Shown: piece after piece, positions 1 to 8,231 of the stretch
Layout: the number at the start of each line of letters is the position of its first letter
How positions within the stretch are numbered: position 1 is the stretch's first letter
Origin: Rhodopseudomonas boonkerdii
GTDB taxonomy: Bacteria; Pseudomonadota; Alphaproteobacteria; Rhizobiales; Xanthobacteraceae
Assembly (NCBI RefSeq): GCF_021184025.1
Contig: NZ_CP036537.1
Span: 1,798,001 to 1,862,000 of the forward strand
Direction: 5' to 3'
Length of the DNA: 64,000 nt
Program-made: the position numbers and the translations under genes
Notes under the pieces: model-generated
Database searches by the model: none
What the model was told of the DNA's origin: nothing
What the model saw: the letters and a program-made list of their open reading frames with translations, nothing else

Positions 1-1
1 G

Positions 2-502
2 GTTTCCGTCGCCGACATCGTCGCGCAGATCCGGGCCGCCGTGTGCCAACTCGCGAAGTTCGGCCGGCCGCTGGTGATCTCCGGCCATTCCGCCGGGGGG
101 CATCTGGCCGCCTGCATGCTGGCAACCGACTGGAAATCCGTCGATCCCGCATTGCCCAACAACACGGTGACTGCGGCTTACGCCATTTCCGGTCTGTTCG
201 ATCTGCCGCCGCTGGTAGCAACCTCCATCAACAAGGCGCTGCAGATGGACGAGGCCAGCGCCCGCGCGGCCAGCCCGCTGTTCGGTCCTGTACCGACCCA
301 TGGCAGCCTCGATGCGGTCGTCGGCGGCGAAGAGAGCGCGGAGTATTTCCGCCAGAGCCGCAGCATCGTGGAGGCCTGGGGCGAGGCGATCCCGACGCGT
401 TATGACTCGGTTCCCGGCGCCAATCATTTCACGGCGATCGCGCCGCTGGCCGATGCGGCATCGTCGATGGTGCTGCGGTTGAAGGCGCTAACGGGGCTGT
501 AG
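2..502 (+). CDS. Alpha/beta hydrolase, kynurenine formamidase-like (5' end outside window)
   Basis: The frame is open from the first bases of the window, so the true start lies upstream; the GTG at 41 is simply an internal valine codon. The visible part carries the nucleophile elbow GHSAGG (Ser codon near 89), a segment VVGGEESAEYFRQS typical of arylformamidase-type hydrolases, and a C-terminal GANHF that supplies the catalytic histidine. The family hydrolyses N-formylkynurenine to kynurenine in tryptophan breakdown, but related carboxylesterases share the fold. The HGG oxyanion-hole motif expected near the N terminus is not visible. The next gene on the same strand, 337 bases on, is an aryl-CoA ligase, which fits a route from tryptophan to anthranilate. 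The fold is secure; the substrate is inferred. Confidence 0.75.
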   Translation, partial: VSVADIVAQIRAAVCQLAKFGRPLVISGHSAGGHLAACMLATDWKSVDPALPNNTVTAAYAISGLFDLPPLVATSINKALQMDEASARAASPLFGPVPTHGSLDAVVGGEESAEYFRQSRSIVEAWGEAIPTRYDSVPGANHFTAIAPLADAASSMVLRLKALTGL

Positions 503-526
503 GTCGTTTCGCTGTAGCACCTGCGG

Positions 527-637
527 CCATCCTTCGAGACGCCACTGCGCGGCTCCTCAGGATGAGGGCTGGGGTGTGTTGGCGCTGTAGAGGTCCCTCA
601 TGGTGAGGAGCCCGCATCGCGGGCGTCTCGAACCATG
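527..637. repeat. Palindromic intergenic repeat, family A, copy 1 (two modules)
   Basis: Two palindromic modules follow the hydrolase gene: CCATCCTTCGAGAC...CTCAGGATGAGG (527-567) and CCCTCATGGTGAGGAG...GTCTCGAACCATG (595-637). The same core recurs at 10935-11035 and 42831-42932. It looks like a REP/MITE-type mobile palindrome. Positions 638-780 hold nothing I can identify. Confidence 0.75.
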
Positions 638-780
638 CAGGCCGAGCACTCTCCCCACGCTTCAGCTTCCAAGCCCCCTCAGATTACTCCTTAAGCCGTC
701 TGCCCAAACTATCCGCTTCAATCCCGGTGCCTCGCCAAAAATTTCAGCGTGCCCCCAATTTCCGCAGTTGCGCCGATATG

Positions 781-794
781 TTTTAAGTCTAAAA
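781..794. promoter_or_regulatory. Short inverted repeat upstream of the CoA ligase, candidate operator
   Basis: TTTTA-AGTC-TAAAA is a small perfect inverted repeat ending 45 bases before the CoA-ligase start. It is AT-rich in GC-rich surroundings and sits where a promoter or operator would be expected. No regulator can be assigned from the sequence. Confidence 0.25.
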
Positions 795-839
795 TGATTT
801 CCAACGACGCCTCGACGCGTCCGGACGCAGGAGCATGTC

Positions 840-2504
840 ATGGCCGCTGCCGATACACAGACGGGGAAGCGTTACACCGCGCATGTGGACACCTTCGCGT
901 GGGACAACATGCCGCCGGCCGATCAGTTGCCGGAATTCACCTTCACGCGTCCCGAATTTCATTATCCCGATCGCATTAATTGCGTGGTGCCGTTCCTCGA
1001 TCGCTGGGTCAACGAGGGGCGCGGCGATGCGATCTGCATGATCGGTCCTGACGCGAGCTACACCTACCGCCAGCTTTATGAGCTGGTGAACAAGATCAGC
1101 AACGTGCTGGTGGGCAAGCTCGGCCTCGTGCCCGGCGGCCGGGTGCTGCTGCGTTCTGCCAACAATCCGATGATGGTCGCTGCCTATCTCGCTATCATCA
1201 AGGCTGGCGGCGTCTGTGTCGCCACCATGCCGCTGCTGCGTGCGAAGGAGCTGATCTATCCGATTCAGAAGGCGAAGATCTCGATCGCGTTGTGCGATGG
1301 CAAACTGTCCGATGAACTCGACAAGGCCGTCGCCAGCGCGCCCGAAATGAGGCGTGTGGTCTATTGGGGCACCGGCAAGGATGACTCCTTGGAAGCGCTG
1401 GTCGCCGATGCGAGTCCTGAATTCAAGGCCATCGATACCGCAGCGGACGACATCTGCCTGATCGCCTTCACCTCGGGCACGACGGGCGATCCGAAAGGCA
1501 CCATGCATTTCCATCGCGACATGCTCGCGGTGTGCGACGGCTTCGCCCGCAACGTGCTGCGTGCCTCGCCGGATGATCGTTTCATCGGTTCGGCGCCGCT
1601 CGCTTTCACTTTTGGCTTCGGCGGTGTGCTGTTCCCGCTGCATATCGGCGCGTCTTTCGTCGTGCCGGAAAAATCCACGCCGGACGATCTCGCGCTTGAG
1701 ATCGCCAGGCACAAGGTCACGGTCTGCTTCACCGCGCCGACCGCCTATCGCGCCATTCTCGGCAAGATTGAGAAGTACGACCTGTCGTCGCTGCGCAAAT
1801 GCGTGTCGGCCGGCGAGACGTTGCCGAAAGGCACCTTCGACGCCTGGTACAAGGCGACCGGCATCAAGCTGATGGACGGCATCGGCGGCACCGAGATGCT
1901 GCACATCTTCATCTGCGCCATCGAGGAAGAGATTCGCCCAGGCTCCACCGGCAAGCCGGTGCCGGGCTATGAAGCCAAGATCGTCGATGACAACGGTCAT
2001 GACGTGATGCCCGGCACCATGGGCCGTCTCGCGGTCCGCGGTCCGACCGGCTGCAAATACATGGCCGATCCGCGCCAGACCAAATATGTCCAGAACGGCT
2101 GGAACCTGACCGGCGATACATTCGTGATGGATGAGGACGGCTACTTCTGGTACCAGTCCCGCTCCGACGACATGATCGTCTCGTCCGGCTACAACATTGC
2201 CGGTCCCGATGTCGAAGCTGCATTGCTTACCCATGATGCGGTAGCGGAAGCCGGTGTGGTCGGTTGTCCGGATCCCGATCGCGGTATGATCGTGAAAGCC
2301 TATGTCGTTCTGGCGGCGGGGCATGCGGCGAGCGATGCGCTGGTGGCGGAGTTGCAGAACCACGTCAAACGTGAGATTGCGCCGTACAAATATCCGCGCG
2401 CGATTGAATTCGTGCAGCAATTGCCGAAGACCCAGACGGGCAAGCTGCAGCGCTTTGCGCTGCGCAAGCTGGCTGCAGAGACGGCATCCGTCGCCGCGGC
2501 CTGA
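840..2504 (+). CDS. Benzoate/2-aminobenzoate-type CoA ligase (acyl-CoA synthetase)
   Basis: This 554-residue ANL-superfamily enzyme would activate an aromatic carboxylate to its CoA thioester through an acyl-AMP intermediate. Visible motifs in order are the ATP loop TSGTTGDPKGT near residue 212, AGETLPKG, GIGGTE, TGDTF and RSDDMIVSSGYNIAG, and the C-terminal catalytic lysine K535 in PKTQTGK. The extended opening residues and spacing match the benzoate-CoA ligase subgroup rather than fatty-acyl ligases. ATG 840 is preceded by GCAGGAG about 7 bases upstream. A RidA-family gene follows 29 bases later, and a kynurenine-formamidase-like gene precedes it. In known aerobic anthranilate pathways 2-aminobenzoyl-CoA is the first intermediate, so 2-aminobenzoate is a plausible substrate. 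Benzoate or another aryl acid is equally possible. Confidence 0.85.
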   Translation: MAAADTQTGKRYTAHVDTFAWDNMPPADQLPEFTFTRPEFHYPDRINCVVPFLDRWVNEGRGDAICMIGPDASYTYRQLYELVNKISNVLVGKLGLVPGGRVLLRSANNPMMVAAYLAIIKAGGVCVATMPLLRAKELIYPIQKAKISIALCDGKLSDELDKAVASAPEMRRVVYWGTGKDDSLEALVADASPEFKAIDTAADDICLIAFTSGTTGDPKGTMHFHRDMLAVCDGFARNVLRASPDDRFIGSAPLAFTFGFGGVLFPLHIGASFVVPEKSTPDDLALEIARHKVTVCFTAPTAYRAILGKIEKYDLSSLRKCVSAGETLPKGTFDAWYKATGIKLMDGIGGTEMLHIFICAIEEEIRPGSTGKPVPGYEAKIVDDNGHDVMPGTMGRLAVRGPTGCKYMADPRQTKYVQNGWNLTGDTFVMDEDGYFWYQSRSDDMIVSSGYNIAGPDVEAALLTHDAVAEAGVVGCPDPDRGMIVKAYVVLAAGHAASDALVAELQNHVKREIAPYKYPRAIEFVQQLPKTQTGKLQRFALRKLAAETASVAAA

Positions 2505-2533
2505 ACGAAGACTTGAATTGAGGAGTATGCCCG

Positions 2534-2992
2534 GTGACGTCACCAAAGGGGCCGACATTGACCGTGGTGCCAGGCGCGAAGGCTGACAGCATGCTTTCGG
2601 GCGTGCGCACGCTGCAGCCGTCAGGCTGGCCGAAGCCGAAGGGCTACGCCAATGGCATGACCGCTGACGGCCGCATCGTCGTGACCGGTGGCGTGATCGG
2701 CTGGGATGCCGAAGAAAAGCTGCACCCGGACTTCGTCGGCCAGGTCCGCCAGGCGCTGCAGAATATCAAGGACATCCTCATCGAAGGTGGTGCAAGACCC
2801 GAACATCTGGTGCGGCTTACCTGGTATGTCGTCGATATCGAAGAATATATGGGCAGCCTGAAGGAGCTCGGAAAAGCGTATCGCGACGTGTTCGGCGCGC
2901 ATTATCCGGCGATGGCTCTGGTGCAGGTGGTGCGGCTGGTGGAGCGCGCCGCGCGCGTGGAGATCGAAGCCACCGCAATCGTGCCGCGCTGA
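2534..2992 (+). CDS. RidA/YjgF/UK114-family enamine-imine deaminase-like protein
   Basis: A 152-residue protein with the RidA fold. It has the VVTGGVIGWD strand, the helix VRQALQNIKDILIEGGA, the LVRLTWYVVD strand, and the C-terminal ERAARVEIEATA segment carrying the arginine that binds substrate carboxylate in active RidA proteins. The GTG start at 2534 lies 8 bases after AGGAG, and the gene follows the CoA ligase by 29 bases, so the two are probably cotranscribed. RidA proteins hydrolyse reactive enamines and imines. Next to an aromatic CoA ligase it may remove the amino group of a ring-derived intermediate, but that role is inference. At 152 residues it is longer than the usual 130 or so because of an N-terminal extension of about 20 residues. 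Confidence 0.85.
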   Translation: MTSPKGPTLTVVPGAKADSMLSGVRTLQPSGWPKPKGYANGMTADGRIVVTGGVIGWDAEEKLHPDFVGQVRQALQNIKDILIEGGARPEHLVRLTWYVVDIEEYMGSLKELGKAYRDVFGAHYPAMALVQVVRLVERAARVEIEATAIVPR

Positions 2993-3004
2993 ATTTGTAT
3001 GCTC

Positions 3005-3106
3005 GTAGGGCGGATTAGGCGAAGCCGTAATCCGCCATTCTTCGCCACATGCAATCGGCACGCGATTACGCAGAGTTTATCATCGGGCGCTCATCCGCCC
3101 TACGGC
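3005..3106. repeat. Palindromic intergenic repeat, family B
   Basis: GTAGGGCGGATTAGGCGAAG...GTAATCCGCC on the left is answered by CATCCGCCCTACGGC on the right, leaving an AT-richer centre. The GTAGGGCGGATTA core is a familiar dispersed intergenic palindrome in this bacterial group. I see one copy here, directly after the RidA gene. Confidence 0.65.
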
Positions 3107-3123
3107 CACGCGTCTTTCGCTGT

Positions 3124-3207
3124 CGTTGCCCGGCTCGACCGGGCAACCCAGTAGACACTGGCCGCGCGGCTCGAGCCGCACGGCCGGTGTCTACTGGATC
3201 CCCGCTT
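3124..3207. repeat. Palindromic intergenic repeat, family C, copy 1
   Basis: A hairpin GTTGCCCGG-CTCGA-CCGGGCAAC is followed by a second stem, CCAGTAGACACTGGCCG against CGGCCGGTGTCTACTGG. The first hairpin recurs at 36119 with small changes (GTTGCCTGG...CCGGGCAAC). This suggests a dispersed structured element. Confidence 0.65.
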
Positions 3208-3882
3208 TCACGAGAATGACAGGTTGCGCGTCGCGCAAGTATTGTTCTTCCTTTGTTCTTGACAATATTCCTCTCCTGTCCCATCCTCCATCCCGTCCCG
3301 CCTCACTGAGAGGGGTGGTTCGCGATCGTCACGATCTGCGAGGTGGGATGCGGTGACGCTCTTAGGCGTCAGGCGGGGAAGGGCGTGACAGGGCGGTGCC
3401 GAGAGGTGCTGTGAGTTGCGATCCGGAAGCGCTGATGACGACGCCGCGAGCGCCGGCCAAGTCGTGCCGTCCCGTGCCTCAGAGGCACGAAGGTGGAGGG
3501 TTCTCAGGTCAACCGGCCTTGAGAAACACACTCAACCGAGGGTGACCAGTCAGCACCCGGGAGAGCACGAAGCAACCGGAAGCACCATCGCGCGCGGAAC
3601 GCTGGGCACTTGCCTGGGGTCTCCGGAAGTCCTGGGCGCATTCCATGCGGACGACCGCATCAAGCGCACAGGCCATGGGTGCTTTGGGCACCCGGCGTTC
3701 CGTGCGCCCTCTTTTAAGGAGAGGGTGAAAGGAATGCTCACACCTCGGGCGCGCAAGCGCCGCGAGAACGGGATCGCATGGGTTCAGGACATCACGGGGC
3801 TGTTTGACATTCGCATAGCAGCGACGCGCCGAGAGTAGTTCTCCCTCTCAAGCGGGAGAGGAGACACTGCTGCCACTGCCTC
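3208..3882. other. Gene-free interval of about 675 bases, possibly a dispersed repeat
   Basis: No frame here has a start, ribosome binding site and protein-like composition together. Visible structure includes a perfect hairpin GTGCCT-CAG-AGGCAC at 3474-3488 and TCTCCC...GGGAGA at 3841-3861. The sequence between about 3390 and 3740 is dense in short stems. I suspect a multi-copy intergenic element of this group, but cannot test copy number from one window. Confidence 0.4.
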
Positions 3883-4680
3883 TCACTTCGTCGCCGCAAA
3901 TTCCGTCGGGCTCTTCCCCGTCACTTGCCGGAACGCATGCGAAAACGCCGGAAAGCTCGCATAGCCCAAATCCGACGCCAGTTGCTTCATTGAGACATTG
4001 CCGTTTACCGACAGCCGCTCGATCGCCGCGGCGATGCGCGCGCGCTGGCACCAGCTCTTGAAGCTGAGTTGCGTCTCCGCCGAAAACAGACGCGACAGCG
4101 TGCGGGTTGAGGTCCCGACCATCTGCGCCAATGTTTCGATCTCGTAATTGCGTGTGGGATCGGCGAGCACGATTTCCGCCGCGCGGCGGCTGCGCGGCTC
4201 CTGCGGCAGCGGCATGAAGGTGGTGGGATCGCTGGCCTGTTGCAATTCCAGCAGCGCCAGCCGGATCAACAGGTCCATGCGCCCGGCATCGTTGCGCCCG
4301 TCGAACAGCGCGAGAATAGCTTCATGCAACAGGCGCGACACGCGAACGACGAACTCGGACGCAAGCGCGGCGTTGCGGTCCTGCGCCAGCCGTTCGGTGT
4401 TGAAATAGAGTGAGCGCATCTCGATGTCAGCGAGCACGTCGATGGCGTGCGGCAGCTGCGCCGGCACCCACACCGCCCGGTCCGGCGGCACCAGCCAGCG
4501 CCCTTTTGGCGTTGTCACCTGCATGGTGCCGGCCGCGGCATACACGAGCTGGGCTTCGCGATGGGCGTGGGTGTCGAGGCGGGTGCCCTTGGGATAGCGG
4601 GTCGCCAGCATATGGGTGCCATCGTCCGTGGACCGGCTGCGGTCCGGGAGCGGCAGAATTGGCGTTTCCACGATAGTCAT
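3883..4680 (-). CDS. AraC-family transcriptional regulator with N-terminal cupin
   Basis: The protein (265 residues from the chosen start) has an N-terminal RmlC-like cupin sensor with THAHREAQLVYAAAGTM and WVPAQLPHAID, and a C-terminal pair of helix-turn-helix motifs (IETLAQMVGTSTRTLSRLF and MKQLASDLGYASFPAFSHAF, ending TGKSPTEF). This layout matches NimR/YeaM-type regulators, which control a divergent MFS gene. Here too an MFS gene starts 64 bases away on the other strand. Three ATG codons are possible (4728, 4689, 4680). I chose 4680 because the earlier ones run into the divergent promoter space and residues from MTIVETPIL onwards look like the family start. Its likely target is the MFS gene; the ligand is unknown. 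Confidence 0.85.
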   Translation of the reverse strand: MTIVETPILPLPDRSRSTDDGTHMLATRYPKGTRLDTHAHREAQLVYAAAGTMQVTTPKGRWLVPPDRAVWVPAQLPHAIDVLADIEMRSLYFNTERLAQDRNAALASEFVVRVSRLLHEAILALFDGRNDAGRMDLLIRLALLELQQASDPTTFMPLPQEPRSRRAAEIVLADPTRNYEIETLAQMVGTSTRTLSRLFSAETQLSFKSWCQRARIAAAIERLSVNGNVSMKQLASDLGYASFPAFSHAFRQVTGKSPTEFAATK

Positions 4681-4743
4681 TGGCGACATCCCGATGTGCT
4701 CAATGCTTATAACGGCATCACAGGTCACCTTGGAAATCGATTC

Positions 4744-5916
4744 ATGAATTCACCAGCCCGCGTCATCACTCTCGTCAACGTTGCCCATTTCATCGATCAC
4801 TATGCGATGCTGATCTTCGCAGCTGCGGTGCTGGTCATGGGGTCGTCCATGAACATGACCTATACGGAACTGCTGCCTTATGCGACGCCGGGCTTCATCG
4901 CGTTCGGCGCGGGATCGCTGTTCACCGGTTGGTTCGGCGATCGCTGGAGCCGTCGTCACATGATGGTGATCTTCTTTCACGGCATCGGCCTGTCGATGAT
5001 CGCTGTCGGCTTGGTGCAGACGCCACTGCAGCTCGGCGTGGCCCTGTTCGCGGTCGGTCTATTCGCCTCGATCTATCATCCCGTCGGTACCGCCATGATC
5101 GTCTCTTATGCCGACAAGCTCGGCCGCGAGATGGGCATCAACGGCGTGTTCGGCAATTTCGGCGTGGCGTCGTCGGCGCTGATCACCGGCGCGATCGGTC
5201 AGTTTCTCGGCTGGCGCTGGGCCTTCATCATTCCCGGCATCCTCACCATCGCTGCCGGCGTCGTTTTCATGATGCAGGTCGCGCATGAGGATCGCTCCGG
5301 CTTCAAGCAGGCCGCCGCGCAGGCGCGCGTGGCGAAGTCCGACATGTGGCGTGTCATCGTCGCGCTGTTGGTGACGGTGGTCGCGATCTCCACGGTGTTC
5401 AACGCCATCACCATCGCCTTGCCGAAGCTGTTTGCGGAAAGGCTTTCGGAATTGACGCACAACCCGGCTACACTCGGCGTTATCGCTGCGGGCGTCTATG
5501 TGTTCGGTGCGCTGACGCAGTACAATATCGGCTGGCTGATCGATCGCTATTCGCTGAAAGCCGTCTGCCTGCCGCTGTCGCTGCTGCTCGCGCCGTTCCT
5601 GTATTTCGCGGCGACCATGTCGAATGTCTCCCTGATTCTCGTGGCCATCGGCGTCATCGTCGGGCTGTTCGGCCAGGTCACCGTCAACGAGACCATCGTC
5701 GGCAAATACACCGCGGAGGAATGGCGCTCGCGGGCCTATGCGGTGCGTTATTTCGTCGGTTTCACAGCTGCCGGCGCATCGGTTGGCCTGGTTGCATGGC
5801 TCTACGAACTCGGCGGCTTCATGCTGATGTTGCATGCCTTCGCGGGTCTGTCGGTGCTGGTCATCATCGCTTCCCTGATCCTGCCTCCGGAACTGCCGAC
5901 GGAGACATCCGCATAA
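4744..5916 (+). CDS. MFS transporter, fosmidomycin-resistance (Fsr)-like subgroup
   Basis: A 390-residue inner-membrane protein with about 12 hydrophobic segments. It has the MFS loop motif GWFGDRWSRR after TM2, and the FASIYHPVGTAM stretch typical of Fsr-type drug or metabolite exporters. The ATG at 4744 begins the hydrophobic part directly (MNSPARVITLVNVAHF); the open frame runs much further upstream but that part has no family character. It is divergent from an AraC-type regulator, so an inducible exporter is likely. The Shine-Dalgarno sequence is weak (TTGGA). The substrate cannot be told from the sequence. The 219 bases after it hold an AT-richer stretch with no gene I can support. Confidence 0.85.
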   Translation: MNSPARVITLVNVAHFIDHYAMLIFAAAVLVMGSSMNMTYTELLPYATPGFIAFGAGSLFTGWFGDRWSRRHMMVIFFHGIGLSMIAVGLVQTPLQLGVALFAVGLFASIYHPVGTAMIVSYADKLGREMGINGVFGNFGVASSALITGAIGQFLGWRWAFIIPGILTIAAGVVFMMQVAHEDRSGFKQAAAQARVAKSDMWRVIVALLVTVVAISTVFNAITIALPKLFAERLSELTHNPATLGVIAAGVYVFGALTQYNIGWLIDRYSLKAVCLPLSLLLAPFLYFAATMSNVSLILVAIGVIVGLFGQVTVNETIVGKYTAEEWRSRAYAVRYFVGFTAAGASVGLVAWLYELGGFMLMLHAFAGLSVLVIIASLILPPELPTETSA

Positions 5917-6135
5917 CTGCTCTCGACTCTGTCCGGCATGGTGCCTTGACGAGAAAGATACAGGCCGGCGGGAAGCCGGCCTTATTCGTGGAACGGCCGC
6001 TCAAAAGCTTTGCATGGCGGTTCGTGGAAACGGTAATTTACAACCGCAACCAGATAAACAAAATCGGATACTCACGTATCCAAGCAGGCTGCTGCGCGGT
6101 ACGAAACGTCGCTAATCCGGGTGAGACTTACAGAA

Positions 6136-6342
6136 TTATTTGACGGAGCGTCGCCAGCCGATCACCAGGGCCTGTACGAGATCGCCCGTCACCGCATTCC
6201 GCCATTGTCCGTCGGCGTGGGTGCAGACAAATGGCAGCAGATAGGTGCCGCTTTTGTCTTCGCACAGGACCTGGACGGGCTCGCCGGGGGCGGGGGCGCC
6301 TAGACCGTCGAACTCGGCCAGCCGTTGATCGCGTGTCACCAT
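6136..6342 (-). CDS. Small conserved-looking hypothetical protein (68 aa)
   Basis: The ATG at 6342 is preceded by CAGGAGC at good spacing, which decides the start over an upstream in-frame ATG at 6474. The product, opening MVTRDQRLAEFDGLGAPAPG, is soluble, with no signal peptide or membrane segment. It has a core of short beta-like stretches (EPVQVLCEDKSGTYLLPF and QWRNAVTGD). I do not recognise a named domain. Composition and third-position GC are those of a real gene. It is divergent from the secreted coiled-coil protein at 6459, leaving 116 bases for promoters. Confidence 0.65.
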   Translation of the reverse strand: MVTRDQRLAEFDGLGAPAPGEPVQVLCEDKSGTYLLPFVCTHADGQWRNAVTGDLVQALVIGWRRSVK

Positions 6343-6458
6343 GGGATGCTCCTGTGGAAGAAACGGCGCGTTGCCTGCGTGGTTCACGTCGGGGCCGATT
6401 GACAGCCGGTCACGAACACCGTTGCTCTCATGGTCCGACGTTGACGAAAGGACAGGCA

Positions 6459-6815
6459 ATGCGCGGCTCTGCATTTTTCACTCTGATTTTCGTGGTCTTG
6501 GGCAGCAGCGTAGCGGCGGCGCAGGATATACCTGGCATCGAGATCTGCACGGCCGAGAAGACCATGGAGCGACGCACCGGTTGCCTGCAGAGCAACGTCA
6601 ACTTTCTGCAGCAAACCGTGGGCAAATTGCGGCTGGACCACCAACAGCGCCTCGACGCTGCCAACCGCCAGATCGAGGCGCTGAAGGCAACGGTGGCAAG
6701 CCTGCAAAAGACGGTCGAAGAACTGCAGGCGGCGCAGAAAGCCACGCCACCTACCACGAGCGCGCCGGCCCCCGCGAAGGATGCAGTGCCGGCGACGAAG
6801 GACGGTACAAAATAG
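6459..6815 (+). CDS. Exported coiled-coil hypothetical protein (118 aa)
   Basis: The start ATG 6459 follows AAAGGACAGG. Residues 1-21 form a clear Sec signal peptide (MRGSAFFTLIFVVLGSSVAA, cleavage after AAA-Q). The mature part has two cysteines, a long helical stretch VGKLRLDHQQRLDAANRQIE continuing to about residue 90 with heptad spacing, and a low-complexity Thr/Pro/Ala/Lys tail. It is probably a periplasmic coiled-coil protein. The function is unknown; similar small proteins are common in this group. It converges with the ABC binding-protein gene, 12 bases away. Confidence 0.7.
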   Translation: MRGSAFFTLIFVVLGSSVAAAQDIPGIEICTAEKTMERRTGCLQSNVNFLQQTVGKLRLDHQQRLDAANRQIEALKATVASLQKTVEELQAAQKATPPTTSAPAPAKDAVPATKDGTK

Positions 6816-6827
6816 CCGCTGCCGCGC

Positions 6828-8060
6828 CTACGATTCCTTCTCGCCGGACATCAGCGGGCCGAACAGTTCCCAGCTTTCGCCCTTGAAGCGCATCATCTGC
6901 AATTGCTCGAGCGGGCTGAAATCGGTCGGGCTGGTCTTGATCTTGGTGCCCGGCAGGTAGATTCCGATTTCCATGTTCAGGTTGGCCGCCTGCCGCATGA
7001 TATTTTCACGCGTGAGATCGTCGCCGCATTGCTTGAGCACCTGCACGATGCCTTGCGAGACGCCATAGCCGAACACGGTGGCTCCGTCATCCTTGTCGCC
7101 TTCGGGGTAATACTTGTCCATGAAGGCGCTCCATTCCTTCATGCCCGCATCGTCCTTCCATGTCGGATCCTTGGGGTCCTTCATATAGGCGGCGCTGAGG
7201 ACATCCTGCGAATTGGCGTAACCGGCCGGCTTCATCACGCTGCCGACCGAGGCCGAGACATTGGTGACGATATGAATCGGCTTCCATCCCATCTCGCCGA
7301 CCTTCTTGATCGCCTGCGCGGCAAATTTCGGCGTAGCGATATTGATGAAGATGTCAGGATTGGCGGCCTTGATCTGTACGATCTGCGAATCCACCGTTGG
7401 TGATGCCGTCTCATAGGGGACTTCGGCGACGATATAGTCCTTGGCCTTGTCGCCGAAACCTTCATGCAGGCCGATGATGTAGTCTTTGCCGAAATCGTCG
7501 TTGGCGAAGAGCACGCCGACTTTTTTGCCGGGATGGTTCTTCATGATGTATTGCGCGTAGATGCGCGCTTCGGCCTGGTAGCTGGGTTGCCATCCCATCG
7601 TCCACGGAAAATTCTTCGGGTCGGCCCATTTCGCGGCGCCGGTGGAGACGAACAGCTGCGGCACCTTCTTGGCGTTCATGTATTTCTGGATCGCCGTGTT
7701 TCCCGGCGTGCCCAGCGGGTTCATGATGAACAGAACTTCGTCATTCTCGACCAGCTTGCGCGCCTGCTCGACGGTCTTCGGCGGTGAGTAGCCATCGTCA
7801 TAGGAAATGAACGTGATCTTGCGGCCGTTGATGCCGCCCTTCTCGTTGATCATCCTGAAATAGGCCGCTTCGGTCTTGCCGATGGTGGCGTAGGACGATG
7901 CCGGCCCGCTATAGGGCATGATATTGCCGATCTTGATCTCGGTATCGGTGGCGCCGGTGTCGTATTTCTTCTGTGCGTGGGCGGTCGTAGTCAATGCCAG
8001 GGATACAGTCGAGGCGAAACAGGCGAGCATCAAAGCCCGCAGGACTTTCAAGTCATGCAT
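6828..8060 (-). CDS. Branched-chain-amino-acid-type ABC transporter substrate-binding protein
   Basis: A 410-residue periplasmic binding protein of the LivJ/LivK type (Peripla_BP_6). Its signal peptide ends AHAQ near residue 29. The mature protein opens DTEIKIGNIMPYSGPAS and later has GGINGRKITFISYDDGYSPP and GVLFANDDFGKDY, all classic for this family. The ATG at 8060 has GGAGG about ten bases upstream. No permease or ATPase genes of the system are in the window, so it is an orphan or works with a distant transporter. An enoyl-CoA hydratase gene lies 171 bases upstream on the same strand. In this group such binding proteins often take up aromatic acids rather than amino acids, which would suit the neighbourhood. 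Confidence 0.9.
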   Translation of the reverse strand: MHDLKVLRALMLACFASTVSLALTTTAHAQKKYDTGATDTEIKIGNIMPYSGPASSYATIGKTEAAYFRMINEKGGINGRKITFISYDDGYSPPKTVEQARKLVENDEVLFIMNPLGTPGNTAIQKYMNAKKVPQLFVSTGAAKWADPKNFPWTMGWQPSYQAEARIYAQYIMKNHPGKKVGVLFANDDFGKDYIIGLHEGFGDKAKDYIVAEVPYETASPTVDSQIVQIKAANPDIFINIATPKFAAQAIKKVGEMGWKPIHIVTNVSASVGSVMKPAGYANSQDVLSAAYMKDPKDPTWKDDAGMKEWSAFMDKYYPEGDKDDGATVFGYGVSQGIVQVLKQCGDDLTRENIMRQAANLNMEIGIYLPGTKIKTSPTDFSPLEQLQMMRFKGESWELFGPLMSGEKES

Positions 8061-8231
8061 GATGATTTGTCCTCCCTTTGCTTCGATCAACCGCACCGCC
8101 CGTCTGCGCGGGCTTGCATGATGCGGCTCGAATACGGGGAGTATGCACCAAGACTGAAAGTTGGAAAGTGAGCCGTCAGCGCAATCGTCGCCGCGGCGCA
8201 CAAGCGCCGCGCTGCCGCGCTGCACGGGTGC

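Noticed and set aside
789..2558. Long minus-strand frame of 589 codons opposite the CoA ligase
   Set aside because: It is the antisense shadow of a well-supported ANL-family gene. The protein is His/Arg-rich with no domain and no ribosome binding site.
5346..6143. 265-codon frame running from inside the MFS gene into the gap
   Set aside because: It starts inside the MFS gene in another frame and has no protein-like segment beyond 5916.
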